From NCBI GenBank assembly GCA_014904985.1, contig MU128984.1:1-17021 (forward strand): a stretch of 17,021 bases of DNA, given 5' to 3'. Position numbers and translations under genes: made by a program. Every line of letters starts with the position of its first letter. Positions within the stretch are counted from its first letter, which is position 1. The notes below the pieces were generated by a model. That model searched no databases and was not told the origin of the DNA. It saw only the letters and a list, made by a program, of their open reading frames with translations. Below, piece after piece: positions 1 through 7,930 of this stretch. The stretch comes from Hydnum rufescens UP504 (lineage: Eukaryota; Basidiomycota; Agaricomycetes; Cantharellales; Hydnaceae).

Positions 1-161
1 ATGAATGATCTCATTGAAGGAAGTGCAAATGAACCCACCACATCATCACTACCCTTAGGCTCATGTAGTGGTCCTGACCTTTGTATTACTCCATCTGACT
101 ATCTTCACTCACATTGCCCACTATGCTTTGGAGCATGTAACAAAGCTGGGGACAGCAAAGT

Positions 162-222
162 GTGAGTAATGCATAATATATTCTTATGCTTGTCTTACTG
201 ATATACTGGTTATGTCTTTTAG
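162..222 (+). other. Intron 1 of the KDZ pseudogene
   Basis: A 61-nt GTGAGT...TTTTAG intron. Removing it joins the CPLCFG exon to the CLDACF exon in frame, with codon GTT formed from 160-161 and 223. The continuity of family motifs across the join supports it. Confidence 0.85.
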
Positions 223-1590
223 TCCAGAGTTCTTCTTGTGCCTTGATGCATGCTTCACCATCCAACAAAACAAGGACTATCATCATCATCTGGGCTGCAA
301 AAAGCAACCAGGCAGCCAAGATCCTTGTATTATTCTGTGAGGAACTTGTGAACTACCCTGGAGCTTCCTGGAAGCATGGAAAGCAAGGGTGGAGGCAGCA
401 TGCCCTGTCAAGTCACACAACCATCATACTACACATGTGTCTAAGAAGGGCAAGTATGCAGCCAATGTTGCAGATACTGAGGATGACCATGTTGAGCTGG
501 GGTTGCATGTCCCAAACTCATACCTTGATAGCTGTGGTGAGTCTTTTGTGGCTGCTGATGGAGGGAGAGTGAAGACTCCTGGGGGGCACTTCTTGGACTC
601 TGGTGTGATGGCAGGTGTTTGTTGTCATGACTGAGTCATTGTCTGGGGAAATATGTGGACACCCAGTGAGCAGCAGTTCTATGCACTGGCCATAATTGAC
701 TTTGTTATGGCCCAGCTGCCTGTAGACTGGCAAGTTGGCATTCTCTATGATGTCAGTTGTCAAATTCACCAAAGTGCTCTCAAGTGGAACCTGGTACCAT
801 GCTGGATACCCCAAATTGTATTTGGGATTAGTGTATTCCATGCATATGGCCATCAGTGGGTATGCCAACTGTGGTATCATCCTTGGAACAGTGACAGCTG
901 GGTCTCACTGATGGAGAGGGTTGTGAGCATCTTTGGAGTGATCTCCAGTGCCTCATTCTGAACCTCTGTGTTGCTGGTTTTCATCACTGATTGTTCCTCT
1001 TGGACCTCCAGATTGAACACCTTGACTACTCAAAGATGTGTGAAGCTGGTGTCTGGTTGGAGAAACAAGTTAAAGCAACAAAGGCATGGCTTGCTCTTGC
1101 TGAGGAGAAAAGAGCTAGGATCCACTATAGCAACAAGTATCTGCAGCTGCAGTTCAAGGAACAGCAGGCCTATCAGAGCCAACCCCTGGACAATCAAAGA
1201 AGAAAGGCTTCCACACTGTTGAGAAGATTCTATCTGTCCATCACCATCTATATGTAGCTCAAGATCTTGTTGATGTTCTTCAGAAGCAACTACTGTCTGT
1301 ACCAGTATCAGACACTGTTGCAAGCCAGAATGAAATTGTGGAGATTACATCTGCACTTGTTGAGCAGGAGAAAGTTGTTGTTCAGCTGTCAAAACAAGAT
1401 GATTATTTGATGGCAGTCCTCAAGCTGGGAGACCCCATGTCATATGACAATCTTATGAAAATGAAGGAGCACCCTTGGTTTGAACACCAGCTCAATATGT
1501 GTGCTCTGAAGGCATGTATCATTGCCAAGGCCTGCCAGAAGAATGTTGAGATGGATAATCTCACTGGTGCCTTCAGGAGCAAAGCCATTG

Positions 1591-1652
1591 GTGAGCAATC
1601 TATACTAGGTAGAAAGCTTATAATATTTTACTAATTAGCATTGTTATTTTAG
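1591..1652 (+). other. Intron 2 of the KDZ pseudogene
   Basis: A 62-nt GTGAGC...TTTTAG intron in phase 1. Removal joins AFRSKAIG to DHNTIEHTSKAL in frame. A second donor at 1609 (GTAGAA) would also keep frame but would give a 44-nt intron, so 1591 is preferred. Confidence 0.75.
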
Positions 1653-2060
1653 ACCACAATACAATTGAACATACCAGCAAGGCCTTGAAATGGTGCTATC
1701 ACTCTGTCAAAAACCTTGTTGTGGATTACAATAAACATCATCAGAGCATGATCAAACTCCATGGCCAGTGAGGGATTCCTCAGAATGCAATAATCCCTCC
1801 CCCCATCAACATCAAGGGCCTTTTCAACCTTGATGTAGACAATGACATCTGGCAGGATGTTGGGGTTGCAGATGACAAGTTTGAGGGGAAGGTGCCGCCT
1901 TGGCTTGGTGATGAAGATGTCTGAAATGGCATCTGACTTGTTCAAGCACTCACAAACTGTTGTGATGAGCTTTCTCTCTGTGAATGGGAGCTGTACTCAT
2001 TGCAGCTTTGGCTTGAGGAAGAATCTGTGGTACTCATGGCAGCTTTGGGGGCTTGTGAAG

Positions 2061-2117
2061 GTGAGGAATTGATATTTCCATTTGTTGAATAATCTGCTGA
2101 CATGGTCTGTCCTATAG
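2061..2117 (+). other. Intron 3 of the KDZ pseudogene
   Basis: A 57-nt GTGAGG...CTATAG intron with a branch-like CTGAC about 20 nt before the acceptor. Removal carries the frame from ALGACE into GDPYVHFLMLEHV and on to the acidic C-terminus. Confidence 0.75.
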
Positions 2118-2533
2118 GGGACCCTTATGTACACTTCCTCATGCTAGAGCATGTCTAGTGGCTCACAGACTTGGGCAGGAGGTGGGAACACTCAATTAAT
2201 ACTTTGTGCCCAACAGATGTATTGGACAGACTGGATGCACCTGATGCACAGAACACCCTCAGCAAACCTCCCTTGGATCCCATGATTGTTTTGGCAGAAC
2301 ATGCTGGGGTCCAACAACAGACAAGGCCACCTCTAGATGTTCTCCACATCCCAGATGCTGAGGAGCATGTGGACAGCTCTGATGATGGGGAAGACTTTGA
2401 GCTGGAACCCACTCCCATACCCAGGGATTCTGCCCTCATTGCTGCCATGGACTTGGTTGATAAGAATTGTTCAAGTGATGGAGGGAATGAGGTAGATAGC
2501 AGTGATGAAGAGGAATCTCCTAATGAGTTATAA

Positions 2534-2799
2534 GTTTTTGTAGTACCTACAGGTTTGTATGTGACCTTGGAAAATAATTATTGGTTTGAAGTTATTTTCC
2601 TAAGTTATTTTCTGGGGCCCCTAGTGGTGAACTTACGAAATGTATGGCCTTTGAAGTTGGTTCCAAGGGGCCTCTGAGCTCCCTTGTTGATACCCTGAGG
2701 GGTCCCCTGGGGCCCTGGGCCTATATATCTAATTAGATGGTTCAAATGCAACTCTCATTGTATCTAGTTAGATATAGATAATTGGCTGACCAGCCTGCC
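2534..2799. other. 3' flank of the KDZ pseudogene, no gene seen
   Basis: GC-rich pieces such as CTGGGGCCCCTAG (about 2612) and CCCTGGGGCCCTGGG (about 2705-2719) are followed by an AT-rich imperfect inverted repeat: 2724-2738 pairs with 2762-2776 at 14 of 15 positions around a 23-nt spacer. This could hold the 3' terminus of the KDZ element, but the 5' terminus lies outside the window, so no terminal inverted repeat can be paired. Confidence 0.4.
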
Positions 2800-3340
2800 A
2801 TTCCTTAAGAAAATCTATCCAGTTTCAAGGGAGGAATGGCTTGCAAAGTTTTTTTTTTTTTTCCTTTTTCACTTGATTCTTGAATATCTCCATCTGTTTT
2901 GAAGCTTTTAGCTTCATTTCTTTTTTATTATGCTTACCTTATCTCCACTTTTCCTCTGGAATTTTGGAGTGTGGTCTGGAATGTATATAAAGGGGAGGGA
3001 GGATGTAAATATTTGGTTTTTCCCCCTATCACAGTTTGAGGCACTGAAGTATTGCTGCTGTCTGGAGGAGATTTCCCACTTGTCAAGACTGTGTACAGCT
3101 GCATTAAGACTGAATAGTCAAGAGGAAAACTTCAGGGTGTGGCCTTGACATCTTTATTTTGTGACACTGATCCATTCCCTTGAGCAATCACTGTTCATTG
3201 GGATTTTCTATTATCCAAAAAGACCTTCATTTCCCCAGACCTGAATATTTGAATTGTCCCCATGGCTCCCTTCATTTGTCCTCTCCTCAACAACATGGAC
3301 AGTAGTTGGATTGGTTTCATTCTATCCTGCTTACACTGGG
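2800..3340 (+). repeat. Diverged dispersed repeat, copy 1 (LTR-like)
   Basis: Shares a long series of blocks in the same order and orientation with 6585-7115. They include GGGAGGAAT.GCTT, TTGAATATCTCC, AAGCTTTT, CAGTTTGA, CTGCTG, TTTCCCCAGACCT and CATGGACTG/CATGGACAG. This copy has a TATA-like TATATAAAG at 2984-2992, so an old LTR is possible. I found no clear ends or target duplication. The short open frames inside are not conserved between copies. Confidence 0.55.
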
Positions 3341-3385
3341 CAAGGGGATTGCAATGGATCTGGCTCATTGATCAGGGTGCATGGA

Positions 3386-3585
3386 GGGGATTTGGATATC
3401 TGGCTCACAGCACATGACATCATCAAGACATCTACCATTGTTCTTTGGGGTTTGTGTGAGGGGATTTGGGATATCCAGCTCATGGTCTTCAACACTGCCA
3501 TGACATCTACCAGTTTTTTGTGGTGTTTTTCTTTGGGAGCTCACATGAGGGGGTATTGGGATACCCAGCTCATGGCACTCATTTC
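3386..3585 (+). repeat. Degenerate tandem repeat, three units of about 74-89 bp
   Basis: Units begin near 3386, 3460 and 3549, each with GGGGATTTGG or a close variant, then GATATC/GATACC, then CTCA..GC. The first two continue with GACATCTACCA. The 143-codon open frame across them (3254-3685) has no recognisable domain and is probably a product of the repeat. Confidence 0.55.
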
Positions 3586-3896
3586 TGTTTTTTTTTTTCT
3601 TTTGATTCTTGCTTCAGTGGAAGCATACATGGACTACCCCATTAATTTTTCCTCTTTTGTCTCATATTTTTCACAGGAGCCATAGCTTTCACTGTCAAGG
3701 GGAGTGCTGGAGTAGGTGGTTATTGGCTATGGTGTATTAGTGTCACATGCCCATTTGTGGCTGCAGCCACCCTGAACCCCAGACCACTGTGAAGAGCTCA
3801 GGACATTGATTAACAATTTGTTTTTCCTTCTTTGGCCAACAGCAGGAATGTATCAAAGGACAGTGTCAAGAGCATAATAAAAGGACCCAATAATTC

Positions 3897-4084
3897 AGCC
3901 CTGTCAAAATCCACAAGAAATACCAAAATTGATGTGGGAATCCAACCCATTGACTGCATCCTCATCTTGAAGAATCTATGGAGCTCCCCAGGCACTCAAG
4001 ATTCTTTTTCAGAGCAAAAAGAATCTCCAAAGCATCTGGCAAGAATCTGGCCCAAGAATCCAGATTCTTGCAACTGAACAGGGC
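3897..4084. mobile_element. Possible small MITE, PIF/Harbinger-like right end
   Basis: The right end, read in reverse, begins GGCCCTGTTCAGTTGC and is followed outside by TTA. Such ends resemble PIF/Harbinger-type MITEs, which duplicate a 3-bp TWA target. A matching left end may be GCCCTGTCAAAA at 3897, but no TTA duplication is visible there. AAGAATC or its complement recurs about six times between 3968 and 4070. A hairpin lies at 4040-4070 (11-bp stem, 9-nt loop). The left end and class are uncertain. Confidence 0.35.
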
Positions 4085-4692
4085 CTTACTTTTCCTCCAC
4101 CTATGTATGAGTATGGATGCTGCAGTTCAGGTTGAAACCTGTGGAACCTGAGTTTGAACCTGAACCTGACCCAGGTCAGGTTCCATTGGGGTCAGGTTTC
4201 ATTTCATTTTCTTCAGGTCAGGTTCAGGTTTTGCCCTTGCCCTGAATCCAAAAACCAGTCTCAAACCAGGTTAAAACCTGAACCTGAAAGGTAGGGTGTA
4301 GGTTCCATTCCATGTAAATTGACCATTATTCTGGCACCAAATCTGGCAATTTACACATGTGACCATAGTTCTGGAGTCAGAAGTCACATGACTCAGCAAT
4401 CAAATGAGGTAATTGGTGTAGGTCACAAGTCACATGACAGAATGTAGTGACTAAATACCATCTCTAGAAGATGTGTGAGCAATAAATTGAAGTGAAAGGG
4501 GGCTAGGAAGGACATGTGGATCTAAAGCAGGATGTAAAGGGAGTGGCAGAGGCAGAGACTTGAGCAGAGGGTCTATATATTCTGTAGTACCCCCCAAAAT
4601 GTTGGCTTCTCCCATACCTCAGGTTTCAGGTTTAAACCAGAACCTGACCTGAATGGAACCAAACCTCAGGTCAGGTTCAGGTTTTGCCCTCA

Positions 4693-5848
4693 TGTTAAGG
4701 GTCATTTGTAGTATGAGGAGGCAATTAAGTAATCAGGTCAAGTACAGATGAGGAGTCCTTAAGATGATTGACAGGGAGTTCATGGAATGAGGATTATGTA
4801 AGCATGGAGAAGGAGGAATAGGAGTGAGCTGACTGATTTCTAAGAGACTCAATATGAGAAAGCTTTAAGATGGAGTCACAATGCAAGGAGAGACTTTGCA
4901 AGAATGAGGTCAATCAAAGGCAATATATTCTCAATCTTCTAAAGAGTCAATGTTACAAGATGTATATACTTATATACTAAAAGGTTAAAGGGATTTTATT
5001 AAAGGTGGTTATGGTTGCCATGGTCAGGTTTTGGTCAGGTTTTGCCCAATTTGGGCAAAACCTAAACTGACCAGGTTCCAAAATCACCCATGAGGGCAAA
5101 ACCTGAACCTGACCTGAGGTTTGGTTCCATTCAGGTCAGGTTCTGGTTTAAACCTGGTTTAAACCTAAAACCTGAGGTATGAGGGAAGCCAATATTTTCA
5201 GGGGGTACTACAGAATATCTACACCATCTGCTCAAGTCTCTGCCTCTGCCACTCCCTTTACATCCTGCTTTAGATCCACATCTCCTTCCTAGCCCCCTTT
5301 CACTTCAATTTATTGCTCACACATCTTCTGGAGATGGTATTTAGTCACTACATTCTATCATGTGACTTGTGACCTGCACCAATTACCTCATTTGATGGCC
5401 AAGTCATGTGACTTCTGACTCCAGAACTATAGTCACATCTGTAAATTGCCATATTTGGTGCCAGAATAATGGTCAATTTACATGGAATGGAACCTACACC
5501 CTACATTTCAGGTTCAGGTTTAAACCTGGTTTCAGACTGGTTTTTGGATTCAGGGCAAGGGCAAAATCTGAACCTGACCTGATGAAAATGAAATGAAACC
5601 TGACCCCAATGGAACCCAACCTGGGTCAGGTTCAGGTTTAAACTCAGGTTCCACAGGTTTAAACCTGAACCACAGCATCCATAAAGGTGGTGCAATATAT
5701 GGAGTGGTGTGATATGTGGAATGATGTGATGTGTGGAGGCAGTGTGATATATAAATAATGGGGTGATGAGGAGTGGCTGTCATGTGATTGTGGGAGAGTT
5801 GTGGTTATCTTGCATGCATGATTGAGGTCATGAGTATGACTTGTGACA
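4693..5848. mobile_element. TG...CA element (solo-LTR-like) nested in MITE copy 1
   Basis: The insert begins TGTTAAGGGTCAT and ends with the complement of TGTCACAAGTCAT. It is flanked by the 5-bp duplication CCTCA (4688-4692 and 5849-5853). TG...CA ends plus a 5-bp duplication fit a solo LTR, although the ends could also be read as short inverted repeats of a DNA element. Net length is 474 bp once the nested MITE copy 2 (674 bp plus 8-bp duplication) is removed. No coding capacity seen. Confidence 0.7.
5010..5683 (-). mobile_element. MITE copy 2, intact, inverted, nested in the TG...CA element
   Basis: Complete 674-bp copy in reverse orientation relative to copies 1 and 3. The perfect 8-bp duplication AAGGTGGT is at 5002-5009 and 5684-5691. 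Together with copy 1 it forms a large inverted repeat (4112-4692 against about 5100-5683), which arises from the nested insertion. It is the best single reference for the family's full length. Confidence 0.88.
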
Positions 5849-5985
5849 CCTCATGGGTGATTTTGGAACCTGGTCACATTTAGGTTTTGCCCAAATTGGG
5901 CAAAACCTGACCAAAACATGACCATGGCAACCATATGTATGAGACATTTATTTGTCTACCCATGACACTTCAACAGGCCATATGA

Positions 5986-6141
5986 ATTTGTACTTATTTC
6001 AAGCCAGCTAAATGTGGCCCAGCAATTCAACTTGCATATGCTTATCTACCTATTGTACCAACACCAGAATATTCATTGCCTCAAGGGCAATACTTTACTT
6101 TGGATTATGTAACACAATCCTCACCTCAACTCACAGACTAG
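5986..6141 (+). pseudogene. Coding-like remnant of unknown origin
   Basis: 51 open codons, rich in Pro, Gln and Tyr (IVPTPEYSLPQGQYFTLDYV), end at TAG 6139-6141. If MITE copy 1 and one copy of its target duplication are removed, an open frame from 4088 runs across the empty site into this stretch with one TGA at 5983-5985, which could be a mutated CGA. Further stops follow downstream. I do not recognise the protein; it may be debris of a gene or of a transposon protein. Confidence 0.25.
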
Positions 6142-6237
6142 TCACATGTTAAATAGGGGCTATTGCAACACTCTCAAGGAGTAAACACAGAATATCTTCC
6201 TCAGTTTTGATTGGATCAACTCAAAAAAATAACATCC

Positions 6238-6440
6238 AGAAAGCTGTAATTAATACCTATCCAATGATATTACATATACATTCATCAGATGCAAATTGCA
6301 CTCTACAGGTTGATTTTACCTCATATCTCATACTATCCTTCAGTAGTTTTCAAATTTCTCCATCACATTTTATCAGATTCATTTGCAACAAGTACCCCTG
6401 GAGTGATGCAGAAAATGCACATCAATTGCTACCAAGGGAA
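6238..6440 (+). repeat. Diverged relatives of the 160-bp tandem repeat
   Basis: Two poor units about 161 bp apart (CCAGAAAGCTGT near 6237, GATGCAGAAAATGC near 6397) resemble the better-preserved array at 16041-16480. Shared blocks include AAATTGCACTCT (near 6293 and 16137) and AGAAAGCTGT (near 6239 and 16402). Similarity is moderate and judged by eye. Confidence 0.45.
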
Positions 6441-6584
6441 AAATGATTGGATCAGAACTCAGCCTTCTGTAAGTTAGTCTCCCATGTCTCATTCCATCAT
6501 TACCTCTGCTTTCTGACTATTAAAGGCAATTATGAACCTGGTGCTCTATATCTGGTGGAGAGTACATCTAGGGCAACCAGTTCC

Positions 6585-7115
6585 ACCATTCCCCAAGGGA
6601 TTCTGTTCAGTGGAAGGGGAGGAATAGCTTGGTTAAGCCATATTTCACTATTCTGAGTTTATTTTTGAATATCTCCTTCAGTTTTAAAGCTTTTGACTTG
6701 ATTCCTTTTTCATCATTTTTGCCTTGATCTCACCATTCCACCAGTTACCTTATGGTTCTGCTTGGATGGATATTAAGTGCAGGAAGTGTGAATTTTGATT
6801 GTCTGTCCCCTCATCCCCAGTTTGAAAAGTTTGTTGAACTGCTGCTGGTGCCAGGGTAAATTCCATAATACAACCTAGACTAATCACACTTTTGATAGGC
6901 TCTCAAGAGAAGATCCTATGGTGTGATTTCCTGACCAAATAACCCTTTCATTTATTGTCTGGATAGGCTTCATCTATACAGGACAATTCCCCCATCTCAA
7001 AACCATACCTTTCCCCAGACCTTAACATTCAGATTGGCCCTGTGATCCCCTCTCTTCATCCTCATTTCCATATCATGGACTGTGGCTGGATTCTCCCCTC
7101 TGTTTCCCACTTGCA
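6585..7115 (+). repeat. Diverged dispersed repeat, copy 2 (LTR-like)
   Basis: Partner of 2800-3340 in the same orientation, with the same order of short conserved blocks and many substitutions and small indels between them. It lacks the clear TATA of copy 1 (GATATTAAG at the matching place). No ends or target duplication could be fixed. The alignment fades after the CATGGACTG block. Confidence 0.55.
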
Positions 7116-7664
7116 CCACCCTAGTTTTTCTTTAGCTTCCCTGTATTTTCTGACTTCTCTCCCCCTCAGTGTTGCTCTTGTGTTTGCTTGTATGACTGCA
7201 GTTGAGTTCCAAATTCAATTTTTCTTGTGTTAGGGCAAGAGTTCATCTTGCTGCAGTCTTGCTGAAACCAAACTTGTGCCCTTCCTACTGGCCAAGTAGT
7301 TTTCCCTTAATTTGTGCAGTTGAAAAGTTCTCCATTGCTGTGGCTAATGAAATACACTTTGGCTCTTACTGAAAAATCACATGCTTCAGTTTTTCTTGGA
7401 GATCTTATTAGGCCAATCCAGTGTCACCCTGACAGCTCTAAGTGGAGTAAGGGGTGAGCTAGTCCTTAGCTTGTGGATCACACTGTTAGTATTTGGAGCT
7501 GTAGTCTGGAATAGAGGTGGAAATCCCAAGATTAATATGAAGACACAAGGAGTACAGGAAAGCTAACCTGTAGTCCAGAATAAAGGCAGAAATCCTGAGA
7601 GACTGAAGCTGAGGTATCTGGACTTTGCCACTGGACTACTTATACATGATCACTATACTACAGA
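7116..7664. other. Non-coding stretch, no gene recognised
   Basis: No open frame with recognisable content. A rough duplication of CTGTAGTC..GAATA.AGG..GAAATCC occurs at 7499 and 7568, 69 bp apart. GATCACTATACTACA at 7650-7664 resembles the last 15 bases of the solo-LTR-like element (GATCACTATATTACA, 13678-13692), so an LTR edge could lie here, but I found no matching start. Confidence 0.35.
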
Positions 7665-7930
7665 GGAAGTGATCTCTAAGGGGAAGGAGGTTACAGGGGG
7701 GCTGGGACAGGAACAAGAAATCAGGCAGGGGACAAGAACAGGAAGGTAGAAAGGAACAGGAACAGAAGGTGGGCAGGGATGAATCAGAAGTAAAGGAAAT
7801 GAAAGGGAAATGAAATTGAAGCAGAATCAAACTGGAACCAAACTGGAATTACCCAAAAACAGATGGACTCTGACAGCTTGCTGGTGCAAAGATATGACCT
7901 TGCAGAACTCTGTGGAGACCAGGCATGCTT
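7665..7930. other. Purine-rich tract downstream of the NLR-like gene
   Basis: From about 7665 to 7830 the + strand is strongly purine-rich, built from GGAACAGGAAC, GGAAGG and GAAATGAAAGGG-like pieces. It lies just 3' of the NLR-like gene, which is on the - strand, so the transcript side is pyrimidine-rich. No coding frame is believable and no clear polyadenylation signal was seen. Confidence 0.45.

Larger units (their letters stand above)
1..2533 (+). pseudogene. KDZ (Kyakuja-Dileera-Zisupton) transposase, decayed, 5' end outside window
   Basis: Remnant of a cut-and-paste DNA transposase of the KDZ superfamily, common in Agaricomycetes. Landmarks in order: a zinc-ligand-like CPLCFG (about 118-135), LCLDACF with the first catalytic Asp (about 239-259), VPNSYLDSCGESFVAADGG (about 509-565), YDVSCQ with the second Asp (about 747-764), VFHAYGHQW (about 834-860), DGEGCE with the catalytic Glu (about 910-927), DLQIEHLD (about 1003-1026) and LFNLDVDNDIWQDVG (about 1820-1865), then an acidic tail ending at TAA 2531-2533. 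The order matches the family. Three introns keep the frame. The copy is dead: in-frame TGA at 338, 632, 988, 1769, 1922 and 1934, TAG at 2156, and -1 frame breaks near 900-902 and 1183-1186. Several TGAs sit where the family has Arg. I saw a single CpG (about 1893). The frame is already open at base 1, so the ATG there is probably not the true start. The family call is from memory of the motifs. Confidence 0.9.
4112..5935 (+). mobile_element. MITE copy 1, split by later insertions
   Basis: First of three copies of a non-coding element that starts TATGGATGCTG and ends GGCAACCATA. It is flanked by the perfect 8-bp duplication TGTATGAG (4104-4111 and 5936-5943). The element resumes at 5849 after a nested insertion (4693-5848). 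Subtracting the insert and its 5-bp duplication leaves 663 bp, close to the 674-675 bp of the other copies. The interior is packed with inverted and direct variants of CAGGTTCAGG and GGTTTAAACC. The 8-bp duplication and roughly YARNG-like ends suggest a hAT-type non-autonomous element, though KDZ relatives also make 8-bp duplications. No transposase lies inside; FRFRFKPG-type open frames are repeat artefacts. Confidence 0.85.

Noticed and set aside
186..572. 128-codon + strand frame across the first KDZ intron
   Set aside because: It begins within the intron and runs out of frame with the KDZ motifs, which lie in the other frame.
3254..3685. 143-codon open frame
   Set aside because: It covers a degenerate tandem repeat, has no domain, and is not conserved in the related copy.
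4112..5683. 4112-4692 against 5100-5683 as the inverted termini of one large transposon
   Set aside because: Each side is its own element copy with its own 8-bp duplication, so nesting explains the symmetry.
5408..5783. Short frames rich in FRFRFKPG or NLWNLSLNLNLT
   Set aside because: Translations of the MITE's CAGGTTCAGG motif array; they recur in every copy whatever the frame.
7650..7664. Possible LTR end matching the solo-LTR-like element
   Set aside because: Only 15 bases match; there is no matching start and no target duplication.
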